Notes: generated by a model from the sequence alone, not told the origin. Shown: positions 54,297 to 63,561, counted from the stretch's first letter. The stretch is 64,000 nucleotides of DNA from Pseudomonas syringae CC1557 (GCF_000452705.1 NZ_CP007014.1:2294001-2358000), one strand, 5' to 3'. Program-made: numbers and translations.

Positions 54297-55226
54297 TCAA
54301 TCAGCCAGGGCGGGCGCTTCCCGGCGCTCGCCCATGAATTCCTCGATCCTGCTGCGCAACCAGCGTTCGGCAGGGTCGTTGTCCATTACGCTCAGCCAGG
54401 TCATCGACAGGTCCAGCCCCGGCGTGGGGAAGGGCAATGGCTCGTCATACAGCAAACCCAGTGCGCTCATCGCCTTCGCTGCATAGTCGGACAGACCCGA
54501 AATCATATCGGTACCAGCCATCAGCGCGGGCAGGGTGGTGAATTGTGGCACTGACAGCACCACCTGCCGCTTGCGACCCAGAGCGGTCAGCCATTCATCA
54601 GCAAAACTGCTGACACTCGCTACGTGCGACACCACAACGTGCGGCCTTGAGCAGTATTCGTCCAGGCTCATGGGGCGGGCGGGCTTGTCGGCGCGTACCA
54701 GCCTTGGCTGCACGTTGCGCAGCGTCTTGCGCTTGGCATTGGCCGGCAGCTCGCGCGTCAGGCAGACGCCGACGGTGATGTCGCCGGACATCAGCACTTC
54801 GGAGATATTCAGGTAGTCGACGTGCTTGACCACGATCACCACCCCGGGTGCTTCCTGGCGAATGGCCTTGAGCATGGCGGGTAACAAGCCGAACTCAACG
54901 TCGTCGGTCAGGCCAATGCGAAAGGTCATCTTGCTGACCGAGGGATCAAAGTCAGTGGTCAGGCTGAGCGCTGTGGACATCGCGTCCAGCGCGGGCGTCA
55001 GGTGCTTGAGGATTTCATGAGCGCGGGCCGTCGGCTCCATACGGTGGCCGACCCGGATGAACAGCGGATCATTGAGCAGGCTGCGCAGACGGTTCAACGC
55101 AGCACTGATCGTGGGTTGCCCGAGGAACAGCTTTTCTGCTGCGCGGGTCACGTTACGCTCCTGCATCAACGTCTCGAAAACCACCATCAGGTTGATGTCG
55201 GCCTTGCGCAGTTCATTTCGATTCAT
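54297..55226 (-). CDS. LysR-family transcriptional regulator
   Basis: A 309-residue LysR protein with an N-terminal helix-turn-helix (NVTRAAEKLFLGQPTISAAL) and a C-terminal effector-binding domain. The start (ADINLMVVFETLMQERNV) resembles the NodD/SyrM-like branch. It is divergent from the secreted hydrolase gene (246-base gap), which is its most likely target, and convergent with pstB. Confidence 0.92.
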   Translation of the reverse strand: MNRNELRKADINLMVVFETLMQERNVTRAAEKLFLGQPTISAALNRLRSLLNDPLFIRVGHRMEPTARAHEILKHLTPALDAMSTALSLTTDFDPSVSKMTFRIGLTDDVEFGLLPAMLKAIRQEAPGVVIVVKHVDYLNISEVLMSGDITVGVCLTRELPANAKRKTLRNVQPRLVRADKPARPMSLDEYCSRPHVVVSHVASVSSFADEWLTALGRKRQVVLSVPQFTTLPALMAGTDMISGLSDYAAKAMSALGLLYDEPLPFPTPGLDLSMTWLSVMDNDPAERWLRSRIEEFMGERREAPALAD

Positions 55227-55472
55227 TGCTGTTCCTTGGCTCAGCCCCTGCCGGCCACAACGGCCCTTAACGGACGGCCCAGTCTAGGCAGGCACGGCAG
55301 GAGGCGTCCAGCATTTTGCCAGCGCCCGAAGTCTGCATGACGAAACGTCTGCTTACGGTTCTGTTGGCAGGAAAAGGGCGAATCTGTTGTGGGAAACAGG
55401 GTCTACTTGCAGGTCCGCCGCTTGCAGTTCAGCGGTTCAGGCCTTTGATTCCATTTACAGGAGGTGCCCCTT

Positions 55473-56471
55473 ATGCGGGCTGCAAAAATTGCCGGTGTGT
55501 TGATGTCCCTTGCACTGTCAGGCCCGGCGTTGGCCGAAACGCCGAGCTACGGTCAGCAGCTGGAAGGTTTCGCTTATCCTCATCCGCTGCTGAAATTCCC
55601 GTTCGAGTCGCAGGGCCAGTCGCTGGAAATGGGGTATATGGACGTGAAGCCCACTGGCAAGGCCAACGGTCGTACTGCTGTTCTGCTGCACGGCAAGAAC
55701 TTCTGCGCGGCTACTTGGGAAGACACCATCAAGGGCTTGAGCGCGGCAGGCTATCGTGTGGTCGCACCGGATCAGATCGGCTTCTGCACCTCGACCAAAC
55801 CCGAGCACTACCAATACAGCTTCCAGCAACTGTCGCTGAACACCCATGCGCTGCTCGCAAAACTGGGCATCGACAAGGTGTCGGTTGTTGGCCATTCCAC
55901 CGGCGGCATGCTGGCCACCCGGTACGCATTGATGTACCCGAAACAGACCGAGAAACTGGTGCTTGTCAACCCGATCGGTCTGGAAGACTGGAAAGCTCTC
56001 GGCGTACCGTATCGCAGCGTTGATCAATGGTACGAACGCGAGCTGAAGACCACTGCCGAAGGCATTCGGGCCTACGAGCAGAAGACCTATTACGACGGCC
56101 GCTGGAAGCCCGAGTACGACAAGTGGGTCGATATGCTGGCCGGTTTGAACAAGGGGCCCGGTCACAAGATCGTTGCCTGGAACTCGGCGCTGATCTACGA
56201 CATGATTTTCACCCAGCCGGTGTTCTACGAGTTTGCGAAGTTGCAGGTGCCGACCGTGTTGATGATCGGTGACGCTGACACCACCGCTATCGGCAGCGAT
56301 ATCGCGCCGCCGGAGGTCAAGGCTAAGATCGGTCAGTACAAGGTGCTGGGCAAGCAGGTCACGCAGATGATCCCGGGTGCCAGGCTCGTTGAGTTCAAAG
56401 GCATGGGCCACGCCCCGCAAATGGAAGATCCGGCAGGCTTCAACAAATCACTGGTGTCCGAGCTTCAGTAA
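55473..56471 (+). CDS. Secreted alpha/beta hydrolase
   Basis: 332 residues from the ATG at 55473, with AGGAGG eight bases upstream (a GTG at 55464 is inside that site). A signal peptide (GVLMSLALSGPALA) suggests periplasmic or secreted location. The fold has the oxyanion segment LLHGKNFCAATWED, the nucleophile elbow VVGHSTGGML with the catalytic serine, the aspartate region LMIGDADTTAIG, and the histidine in KGMGHAPQMEDP. The substrate is unknown. It has its own hairpin terminator and is divergent from a LysR gene. Confidence 0.92.
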   Translation: MRAAKIAGVLMSLALSGPALAETPSYGQQLEGFAYPHPLLKFPFESQGQSLEMGYMDVKPTGKANGRTAVLLHGKNFCAATWEDTIKGLSAAGYRVVAPDQIGFCTSTKPEHYQYSFQQLSLNTHALLAKLGIDKVSVVGHSTGGMLATRYALMYPKQTEKLVLVNPIGLEDWKALGVPYRSVDQWYERELKTTAEGIRAYEQKTYYDGRWKPEYDKWVDMLAGLNKGPGHKIVAWNSALIYDMIFTQPVFYEFAKLQVPTVLMIGDADTTAIGSDIAPPEVKAKIGQYKVLGKQVTQMIPGARLVEFKGMGHAPQMEDPAGFNKSLVSELQ

Positions 56472-56486
56472 ACGGCGCTATGCCAG

Positions 56487-56520
56487 GCGATAACCTGATC
56501 GGTCAGCGATCAGGTTGTCG
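56487..56520 (+). terminator. Hairpin after the hydrolase gene
   Basis: AACCTGATCG (56492-56501) pairs with CGATCAGGTT (56507-56516), extended by GCGA/TCGC flanks. It lies between the hydrolase and convergent nirD. There is no long T tract. Confidence 0.65.
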
Positions 56521-56537
56521 CCCATTCCTTTTGCAGG

Positions 56538-56924
56538 CTAGACCGCGATCTCCACCTGTTCTCCGTTCAGGCGCACCGGCCAGACTTCCAGGCGCTGTTC
56601 CGGGTACTCGATGCAACTGCCGTCGTGCAGACGGAAGTGCTGCTTGTACAACGGCGATGCGATGACCAGTTCACCACCGATCTGACCCAGCAGGCCGCGT
56701 CCGATCACATTCGCTCCGGATTTCGGGTCCCGGTTGTCGATGGCAAACAGGTGTTTGCCCTCTGGGGTATCAGGCAGATAGAACAGCGCGATCTGCTTGC
56801 CAGTCAGCCAGGCCACCACGCCGGAATTGGCGACCAGGTCCTTGCGTTCACACAGCGTATGCCACTGCAAGTGCAGCGCTGAGGGTGTGTTTTCTTCCGC
56901 TAATGCTGTCTTGGACGAGTTCAT
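56538..56924 (-). CDS. nirD: Nitrite reductase small subunit NirD
   Basis: 128 residues from the ATG at 56924, overlapping the nirB stop (ATGA). It has the Rieske-like beta fold of NirD (QWHTLCERKDLVANSGVVAW; IDNRDPKSGANVIGRGLLGQ) but lacks the Cys/His cluster ligands, as is normal for this subunit. It works with NirB in the cytoplasmic reduction of nitrite to ammonia with NADH. Confidence 0.95.
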   Translation of the reverse strand: MNSSKTALAEENTPSALHLQWHTLCERKDLVANSGVVAWLTGKQIALFYLPDTPEGKHLFAIDNRDPKSGANVIGRGLLGQIGGELVIASPLYKQHFRLHDGSCIEYPEQRLEVWPVRLNGEQVEIAV

Positions 56925-59485
56925 CACACCACCTCCTTGAACAAGGGAATAAGCGCCAGCTCTTCGGGTTTTGCCGGGCGACGCTGAGCGCGCTCCTTGA
57001 CGAAGTGCACGTCAGGGTCGCTGCGTTCGTCGTTGACGAAGGTGCGAAAGCGCTTGAGTTTTTCCGGGTCCTTGAGGGCATTGGCCCATTCGCACTCGTA
57101 GCGATCCACCACCAGTTGCATCTGTGATTCCAGCTCTGCGGCAAGGCCCAGGCTGTCGTCGAGGATTACCGCCTTGAGGTAATCCAGGCCGCCTTCCAGT
57201 GTTTCTCGCCATACCGACGTGCGCTGCAGCTTGTCGGCGGTGCGGATGTAGAGCATCAGGAAGCGGTCGATGTAGCGGATCAGGGTTTCGTCATCCAGGT
57301 CGGTGGCGAACAGCTCGGCATGGCGCGGGCGCATGCCGCCGTTGCCGCACAGGTACAGGTTCCAGCCGTTTTCGGTGGCGATCACGCCGACGTCCTTGCT
57401 TTGTGCTTCGGCGCATTCACGGGTGCAACCAGAGACCGCGAACTTCAGCTTGTGCGGCGAGCGCAGGCCCTTGTAGCGATCCTCGATGCGCAACGCCATG
57501 GCGACGCTGTCTTGTACGCCGTAGCGACACCAGGTGCTGCCGACGCAGGACTTCACGGTGCGGGTCGATTTACCGTAGGCATGACCAGTCTCGAAGCCGG
57601 CAGCGATCAGCTCGCTCCAGATGTCTGGCAGTTCGTGCAATTGCGCACCAAACAGATCGATGCGCTGGCCGCCGGTGATCTTGGTGTACAAGTCATATTT
57701 CTTGGCCACTGCGCCAATCGCGATCAGGCCGTCCGGAGTGATTTCACCGCCCGGAATACGCGGTACCACCGAATAGGTGCCGTTTTTCTGCATGTTGGCC
57801 ATGAACGTGTCGTTGGTGTCCTGCAACGGCACCAGCGAAGGCTCGGTGATCGGACGGTTCCAGCACGAGGCGAGAATCGATCCGACCACAGGCTTGCAGA
57901 TGTCGCAGCCATGCGCGCCTTTGCCGTGCCGTGCCAACAGCTCATCAAAGCTTTCGAGGCCTTCGACGCGAACCAGCGAGTAAAGCTCCTGGCGGGTATA
58001 GGCGAAGTGTTCGCACAGGCTTTTGTCGACTGCCACGCCACGTGCCGTGAGTTCGTGTTCGAAAACCTGTTTGAGCAGCGCCGTGCAACCGCCGCAACCG
58101 GTTGCTGCCTTGGTACATGCCTTGATCCCGGCCAGATCCGTGCAGCCATTGTCGATAGCCGAGCAGATCGAGCCCTTGCTGACGTTGTGGCAGGAACAGA
58201 CCGTTGCCGTGGCGGGCAGGGCATCGACACCCAGAGTAGGCGCGCCCTCGCCGCGTGGCAGAATCAAGCTCGATGGATCTGCGGGCAGGGTGATGCCGTT
58301 TTGCGCGTATTGCAGCAGGGTGTCGTAGTAACTGTTGTCGCCGACCAGCACGGCGCCGAGCACCTGTTTGCCATCGGCCGACACCACCAGACGGCGATAA
58401 CTGGCAGTGGCTTCATCGATGTAGCGATAGCTGACCGCCCCGGCCAGCGCACCATGCGCATCGCCGATGGAACCGACGTCGACGCCCAGTAGCTTGAGCT
58501 TGGTGGACATGTCGGCACCGAAGAACGGCTCGGTGTCTTTCTCACACAATTGCGCCGCCACGCCACGGGCCATCTGGTAGCCGGGCGCGACCAGCCCGAA
58601 CACGCTGCCGTTCCAGGCGGCGCACTCACCGATCGCATAGATATCGGCGTCGCTGGTGCGGCAGTGTTCGTCAATCGCAATGCCGCCGCGTGGACCGAGT
58701 TGCAGCTCACACTGGCGGGCCAGGGCATCCTGCGGGCGAATACCGGCCGAAAACACGATCAGGTCGGTTTCAAGGAATTCGTCATTGGCGAAGTTCATAC
58801 GGTAGCGATACTGCTTGCCGTCGCTGATCGACTGCGTGGCGCGGGACAGATGCACGCCGACGCCCAACGCTTCGATTCGCGCTTTCAACGCGGCGCCGCC
58901 GTGTTCGTCCAGTTGCACCGGCATCAGGCGTGGGGCGAATTCGACGACGTGTGCCTCAAGGCCGAGAGACTTGAGCGCATTGGCCGCTTCCAGGCCCAGC
59001 AAGCCGCCCCCGACCACCACGCCACGCCGCGCTTTCGTGGCGGCATAACGAATGTTGTCGAGGTCTTCAAGGGTGCGATAGACCAGCCGCGAATTGCCTT
59101 TTGCGCCTTCAATCGGTGGCACGAACGGGTAGGAGCCGGTGGCCAGAATCAGTTTGTCGTAGCTAAAACAGCCTTCGGCCGTGATGATTTCGTGCCGGTC
59201 ACGATCGATCTCCAGCACCGGCACGCCGAGGTGCAGGGTCAGGCCGGCCTTTTCATAGACAGACATCTCGCTCATGGCCAGCGATTCGGCGTCGCGGCCG
59301 GTGAAGTACTCCGACAGGTGCACGCGGTCATAGGCACGCTGCGCCTCTTCGCCGAACACATGGATGCGATAACGCTCAAGCGCGCCGCCTGCGATCAACT
59401 GCTCGACGCAATGGTGCCCCACCATGCCATTGCCGACGACGATCAGGGTTTTTACATTGTTGGAGGGGAATACTGTGGTGTTCAT
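56924..59485 (-). CDS. nirB: NADH-dependent nitrite reductase large subunit NirB
   Basis: 853 residues from the ATG at 59485; the frame is open 40 codons further but that part covers the leader terminator. The N-terminal FAD/NAD domains begin with LIVVGNGMVGHHCVEQLIAG. A BFD-like [2Fe-2S] domain (CSCHNVSKGSICSAI; CTKAATGCGGC) follows. The C-terminal sirohaem/[4Fe-4S] site is KSCVGSTWCRYG (C-x5-C) and GCTRECAEAQSKD (C-x3-C). It makes ammonia from nitrite for assimilation. Expression is likely controlled by sigma54 and by antitermination in the leader. Confidence 0.96.
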   Translation of the reverse strand: MNTTVFPSNNVKTLIVVGNGMVGHHCVEQLIAGGALERYRIHVFGEEAQRAYDRVHLSEYFTGRDAESLAMSEMSVYEKAGLTLHLGVPVLEIDRDRHEIITAEGCFSYDKLILATGSYPFVPPIEGAKGNSRLVYRTLEDLDNIRYAATKARRGVVVGGGLLGLEAANALKSLGLEAHVVEFAPRLMPVQLDEHGGAALKARIEALGVGVHLSRATQSISDGKQYRYRMNFANDEFLETDLIVFSAGIRPQDALARQCELQLGPRGGIAIDEHCRTSDADIYAIGECAAWNGSVFGLVAPGYQMARGVAAQLCEKDTEPFFGADMSTKLKLLGVDVGSIGDAHGALAGAVSYRYIDEATASYRRLVVSADGKQVLGAVLVGDNSYYDTLLQYAQNGITLPADPSSLILPRGEGAPTLGVDALPATATVCSCHNVSKGSICSAIDNGCTDLAGIKACTKAATGCGGCTALLKQVFEHELTARGVAVDKSLCEHFAYTRQELYSLVRVEGLESFDELLARHGKGAHGCDICKPVVGSILASCWNRPITEPSLVPLQDTNDTFMANMQKNGTYSVVPRIPGGEITPDGLIAIGAVAKKYDLYTKITGGQRIDLFGAQLHELPDIWSELIAAGFETGHAYGKSTRTVKSCVGSTWCRYGVQDSVAMALRIEDRYKGLRSPHKLKFAVSGCTRECAEAQSKDVGVIATENGWNLYLCGNGGMRPRHAELFATDLDDETLIRYIDRFLMLYIRTADKLQRTSVWRETLEGGLDYLKAVILDDSLGLAAELESQMQLVVDRYECEWANALKDPEKLKRFRTFVNDERSDPDVHFVKERAQRRPAKPEELALIPLFKEVV

Positions 59486-59523
59486 AGCGAGTCCCGGCCG
59501 AGGCCAATCAGGTTTTTCAACGC

Positions 59524-59559
59524 AAAAAAAAGCGCCCGGAACCTTGCGGTTCCAGGCGC
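59524..59559 (-). terminator. Intrinsic terminator inside the nirB leader
   Basis: On the minus strand GCGCCTGGAACC and GGTTCCGGGCGC form a 12-bp stem (one G-T pair) closed by a GCAA tetraloop and followed by eight T. It lies 39 bases before the nirB start, so it stops transcription unless relieved. Confidence 0.9.
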
Positions 59560-59620
59560 CTTTGCCTGTTCTCTTGTTGGAAATTCGAGGGTGCCATCGA
59601 GCCACGTTGCCGGATGCACC
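59553..59620 (-). promoter_or_regulatory. Two-hairpin ANTAR (NasT-type) antiterminator in the nirB leader
   Basis: P1 (59590-59620, minus) is GGTGC-ATC-C-GGC, loop AACGTG, GCT-C-GAT-G-GCACC, with one bulge and one mismatch. P2 (59553-59568) is CAGGC, loop AAAGGC, GCCTG. Both hexaloops have A at position 1 and G at position 4, the signature bound by ANTAR proteins such as NasT and NasR. P2 shares seven bases with the 5' arm of the terminator, so the two folds exclude each other. The nasT/nasS genes are not in the window. Confidence 0.75.
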
Positions 59621-59710
59621 TGAGTAGCCCTCTGGTCTCAGCGAGACTGGCGATCAACGTCGATCAACCGGGGCGTGCCCGACCACATTCACGGTGGGGT
59701 TATCAGGCTT

Positions 59711-59728
59711 ATGCAGAGGGTGTGCCAG
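59711..59728 (-). promoter_or_regulatory. Sigma54 promoter of nirBD
   Basis: On the minus strand CTGGCACACCCTCTGCAT gives TGGCAC, five bases, CTGC: a GG-N10-GC match to the -24/-12 consensus. A start near 59701 gives a leader of about 217 bases that contains both hairpins and the terminator. NtrC-dependent control is the expected pathway for this operon class. Confidence 0.7.
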
Positions 59729-60107
59729 CTTGGGCCGGCAGCGGTTCAAACGCGCATTGGCAATGCCTGCACGGCCGCGCAGCTTTTACAATAGCATCTG
59801 GCGCATGATTTTTCCTGCCTTGCATTGGTGCGCGTCGAAGGGGGGGCGCTGTAAAGCTGTGCGCAGCCTCGCCCGGTCAACCCCGGACGCAGAGCGTCCA
59901 GAACGGCATGCTCACGCGGAGCATGGGCACAATAGTTTCCCGGACACCTCTCGTTCCTCACGCTCTGCGTAGGAATGCCTTTCTTGACGCTCCGCGTCAC
60001 AATTCTGCGCCGCACCGCCTGTTCAATATCGAAGCCGTGCGTTTAAAAGCCCAGGTATGGCGTAACATTTGTATCACCCTGCAATTCCCCTATTTAAGTC
60101 AGTTCTC
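59729..60107. other. Intergenic region with a cluster of palindromes
   Basis: No protein gene is recognised. The part 59885-59998 carries the repeats described separately. The first 100 bases would hold NtrC-type activator sites for the nirB promoter, but none could be identified with confidence. Confidence 0.5.
59885..59998. repeat. Cluster of REP-like palindromes
   Basis: Four palindromes lie within 114 bases: GGACGCAGAGCGTCC (59885-59899), CATGCTC/GAGCATG (59907-59925), TTCCT-C-ACGCTCTGCGT-AGGAA (59954-59975) and GACGCTCCGCGTC (59986-59998). The shared core is ACGC-NNN-GCGT, as in the pair at 46864-46896. They look like a dispersed repeat family of the host genome. Confidence 0.75.
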
Positions 60108-60602
60108 ATGAAGATCACGATCACCGAAGTACCCCCCGCCGACATCCCGCATACCGTCGATTTCGTCATGCGTGCCCGCGCCGAGATATTTCCTTTATTG
60201 GACGCCGTCACCGTTCCACCCGATCTGGCCGGTTTCGAACAGGTTTACCTGAAAGGCAAGGATGGAAAATTCCTCATCGCTCGTTGCGACGAGCGCATCA
60301 TCGCTGCCGTTGGCTATTTGCCTTACGACCATCGCTTTGCACAGTTCGACTACACAGTCCGCAGAACGGTAGAAATCGTGCGCCTGTACGTAATGCCCGA
60401 ATTTCGCGGCGACGGGCTGGCCAGCCGCTTATGCCAGGCGCTCTGGGCACATGCCGAAGCGGGTGGCATCGAGGTTTTGTACCTGCACACCCATCCGTTT
60501 CTGCCCGGTGCCATCCGTTTCTGGGAGAAACAGGGTTTTGCCGTGACTGATGTGGAAAGCGATCCGGTGTGGAACACGACCCATATGGAGCGCGTTCTTT
60601 AA
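60108..60602 (+). CDS. GNAT family N-acetyltransferase
   Basis: A 164-residue acetyltransferase. EIVRLYVMPEFRGDGLASRL is the acetyl-CoA binding region and GAIRFWEKQGFAVTDVESD the C-terminal end of the fold. The ATG has no strong ribosome site. Acceptor unknown. The gene follows the palindrome cluster. Confidence 0.88.
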   Translation: MKITITEVPPADIPHTVDFVMRARAEIFPLLDAVTVPPDLAGFEQVYLKGKDGKFLIARCDERIIAAVGYLPYDHRFAQFDYTVRRTVEIVRLYVMPEFRGDGLASRLCQALWAHAEAGGIEVLYLHTHPFLPGAIRFWEKQGFAVTDVESDPVWNTTHMERVL

Positions 60603-60657
60603 GAGGGCTTTGTCAGAAGACGGCAGGGGGCTGGCAGACGCCAACCCCTTGTACCGA

Positions 60658-62664
60658 TCAGCGCGGATGACGCTGGCGGGCGGTCTTGAGCAGGTCTTCC
60701 GGGGTGATGTGACCGACCACTGACTTGGCCGCCGCGCTGCCGGGCAACGGCAGGTCGAGGATGTGGCCTTTCATCTTGCCGATCACGTGCATTTCACAAG
60801 GCTTGCAATCGAATTTCAGGGTCAGTACTTCGTCACCCTGCACCAGTTGCATCGGCGCGACCTTGGTACGTACGCCGGTTACGCCTTTGGCCTGTTTCGG
60901 GCACAGGTTGAACGAGAAACGCAGGCAGTGCTTGGTGATCATCACCGGCACTTCGCCGGTTTCTTCGTGCGCTTCGTAAGCCGCGTCGATCAACTGCACG
61001 CCGTGACGATGGTAGAAGTCGCGCGCCTTCTGGTTATAGACGTTGGCCAGAAAAGACAGATGCGATTCAGGATAAACCGGCGGCGGGGTGGTTTCGGCCT
61101 TGCGCCCGCCACGCGGGTGAGCCTGGACGCGGGCTTCGGTCAGCGCTTCGATAGCATCGCGGCGCAAGGCCTTGAGCTGCGAATTGGGTACGAAATACGC
61201 CTGTGGGGCATCCAGCTTTACGTCTTGGGCATGGTAAATCGTGGTGCCCAGTTGAGTGAGCAAGTCACGCATCTGGTCCAGCGCCTGCTCGGGCTTGTTG
61301 GCAGCGCCGAACGGACCGTCAAGACCGACCGTCACGCGTACGCCTTCTTCACTGATCGCGTTCAGGCTCAGGTGATCCTCACGCAGCGTCACCTGCCACT
61401 GAATACCGATGCGGCGTTCAGCTGAAGTCTTGAGCAGCGCCTGCTGCCAGTTGTGGTCCAGGTTGCGGTTGAGTGGATGATTCGGTCGCAGGCCGGAGAG
61501 GGCAGCCGGCATTTCGTTGGGTTCTACGCGATAGCGCCAGCGCTTCTGACCTTCTTCTTCGAACTCGCCTTTCAGCTCGGCGATGTTGGCCCGAAAGCCC
61601 ACCACTTCACGTTTGATCTGCACATTGAGGCCGTCACCGTTGGACAGCGGCTCATGAGTAACCGCGATCAGATCGCGCTTGCCGAGTTTTTCGACGGTGC
61701 CCACCGCCAGACCGGTAAACGTCGGCGTATCGAACGCGCCGATATCGATCTTGCGATCACTGACGAAGTAATCGGTGCTGCCGCGATGAAAGGTCTTCTC
61801 CGGATCAGGCACGAAGAAGTGCGCGGTACGGCCGCTGGAAGCACGTGCAAGGTCCGGGCGGTCTTCAAGAATCTCGTCCAGGCGCTGCCGGTAATAAGCA
61901 GTAATGTTTTTGACGTAGCCGGCGTCCTTGTAGCGGCCTTCGATCTTGAACGAGCGCACCCCGGCGTCCACCAGGTCACTCAGGTTGGCGCTCTGGTTGT
62001 TGTCCTTCATCGACAGCAAGTGCTTTTCGAACGCAACCACACGACCCTGATCATCCTTGAGCGTGTACGGCAGACGGCAGGCCTGCGAACAGTCGCCACG
62101 GTTGGCGCTGCGGCCATTTTGCGCATGGGAGATGTTGCACTGCCCGGAAAACGCCACGCACAGCGCGCCATGGATGAAGAACTCGATGGTCGCATCGGTT
62201 TCACTGGCGATTTCACGAATTTCCTGCAGGTTCAGCTCGCGCGCCAGTACCAACTGCGAAAAACCGGCCTGATCGAGAAACTTCGCCCGGCCCAGGGTGC
62301 GAATGTCGGTCTGCGTGCTGGCGTGCAGTTCGATGGGCGGAATGTCCAGCTCCATCACCCCGAGGTCCTGCACGATCAGTGCATCCACGCCCGCGTCGTA
62401 GAGCTGATGAATCAGCTTGCGCGCTGGTTCCAGTTCGTCGTCATGCAGGATGGTGTTGATCGTGGTGAAAATCCGCGCGTGATAGCGATGGGCGAATTTC
62501 ACCAGCTCAGCGATATCGCTGACGTCGTTGCAGGCGTTGTGCCGCGCACCAAAGCTCGGCCCGCCGATGTACACCGCGTCGGCGCCATGCAGGATGGCTT
62601 CACGGGCGATGCTCACGTCCCGGGCAGGGCTGAGCAATTCCAGGTGGTGCTTGGGTAACGACAT
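60658..62664 (-). CDS. rlhA: 23S rRNA C2501 hydroxylation protein RlhA (U32 family)
   Basis: 668 residues from MSLPKHHLELLSPARD; the frame is open 20 codons further without similarity. It is a U32-family protein close to E. coli YdcP/RlhA along its whole length (GADAVYIGGPSFGARHN; IPPIELHASTQTDIRT; QCNISHAQNGRSANRGDCSQ; NRNLDHNWQQALLKTS; KHCLRFSFNLCPKQAKG; KFDCKPCEMHVIGK). The cysteine set fits an iron-sulphur cluster. RlhA adds a hydroxyl to cytidine 2501 of 23S rRNA, using prephenate-derived metabolism. The old name peptidase U32 is misleading. Confidence 0.92.
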   Translation of the reverse strand: MSLPKHHLELLSPARDVSIAREAILHGADAVYIGGPSFGARHNACNDVSDIAELVKFAHRYHARIFTTINTILHDDELEPARKLIHQLYDAGVDALIVQDLGVMELDIPPIELHASTQTDIRTLGRAKFLDQAGFSQLVLARELNLQEIREIASETDATIEFFIHGALCVAFSGQCNISHAQNGRSANRGDCSQACRLPYTLKDDQGRVVAFEKHLLSMKDNNQSANLSDLVDAGVRSFKIEGRYKDAGYVKNITAYYRQRLDEILEDRPDLARASSGRTAHFFVPDPEKTFHRGSTDYFVSDRKIDIGAFDTPTFTGLAVGTVEKLGKRDLIAVTHEPLSNGDGLNVQIKREVVGFRANIAELKGEFEEEGQKRWRYRVEPNEMPAALSGLRPNHPLNRNLDHNWQQALLKTSAERRIGIQWQVTLREDHLSLNAISEEGVRVTVGLDGPFGAANKPEQALDQMRDLLTQLGTTIYHAQDVKLDAPQAYFVPNSQLKALRRDAIEALTEARVQAHPRGGRKAETTPPPVYPESHLSFLANVYNQKARDFYHRHGVQLIDAAYEAHEETGEVPVMITKHCLRFSFNLCPKQAKGVTGVRTKVAPMQLVQGDEVLTLKFDCKPCEMHVIGKMKGHILDLPLPGSAAAKSVVGHITPEDLLKTARQRHPR

Positions 62665-62769
62665 GGCAAGGGATCCGGCGGCGAGCAAAGCGCGCATTGT
62701 AGTGCGCCGCGCCGCGCCGCGCACCTGTTGACGTCAGCAGCAGATCACTGGCTGACCATCGGCGTGCGG

Positions 62770-63561
62770 TCAGCGGGAACGCAAGCGCAGGATTTTCGTA
62801 CCGTCGCAAGGATCGGTCAGCCAATGCGCGACGACGCCAAAGGTGCTCAGCAACCGCTCCGGTGTCAGCACGTCGGCCGGCACACCCAGTGCGACCAGCC
62901 GGCCTTTTTCCATCACCGCCACGCGGTCGCAATCCAGTGCCTGGTTGAGGTCGTGCAGGGCAATCACCGTGGTCACCGGTAAAGCCCTGACCAGCCCGAG
63001 GATAGTCAACTGGTGCTGGATATCCAGATGGTTGGTCGGCTCGTCCAGCAGCAGAATTTTCGGCCGTTGCGCCAGCGCTCTGGCGATATGGACCCGCTGC
63101 CGTTCGCCGCCAGACAGGGTGTGCCAGGCACGTTTGTGCAGGTGCAGCATGTCCACGTCCTGCAACGCCTGACGGACGATGGCGTCATCCTCGGCGCTCC
63201 ACGGCTCCAGCGCTGACAGCCAAGGCGTGCGGCCCAGTTCGACGGCATCGAGCACGGTCACCGCGTCGCTGGTTTCAGCCTGTTGTTCGACCACCGCCAA
63301 CAGCCGAGCCACGTCTCTGCGACTCATGGCCGCGAGAGACTGTTCGCCCAGCGTGACCGTGCCGCTGCCCGGTTTCTGGATACCGGCCAACAGTTTGAGC
63401 AAGGTGGATTTGCCCGAACCGTTGGGGCCGACCACGGCCAGCGTTTCGCCCGCTGCAATGCTCAGGTCGACGTCACTCAACAGTGCCGTGCCACGCACCG
63501 AGTAGCCGAGACCTGAACAACCAAGCACTGGCGCGTCGAGCCGATGAGGAAAAGCGTTCAT
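62770..63561 (-). CDS. ABC ATPase of an iron-siderophore/haem/cobalamin importer
   Basis: 263 residues from MNAFPHRLDAPVLGCSGLG (ATG at 63561, overlapping the permease stop by ATGA). Walker A GPNGSGKST, signature LSGGERQRVHIARAL and Walker B LLLDEPTNHLD place it in the FecE/BtuD-like group. The partner permease is FecCD-type. The metal chelate carried cannot be told from this part of the operon. Confidence 0.92.
   Translation of the reverse strand: MNAFPHRLDAPVLGCSGLGYSVRGTALLSDVDLSIAAGETLAVVGPNGSGKSTLLKLLAGIQKPGSGTVTLGEQSLAAMSRRDVARLLAVVEQQAETSDAVTVLDAVELGRTPWLSALEPWSAEDDAIVRQALQDVDMLHLHKRAWHTLSGGERQRVHIARALAQRPKILLLDEPTNHLDIQHQLTILGLVRALPVTTVIALHDLNQALDCDRVAVMEKGRLVALGVPADVLTPERLLSTFGVVAHWLTDPCDGTKILRLRSR

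Noticed and set aside
54297..55226. phoU expected after pstB
   Set aside because: The gene here is a convergent LysR regulator; no PhoU-like frame exists downstream.
57320..58492. 390-codon plus-strand frame inside nirB
   Set aside because: Complement of the NirB coding frame; typical high-G+C shadow.
61453..62658. 401-codon plus-strand frame inside rlhA
   Set aside because: Antisense to RlhA, which is conserved along its length.
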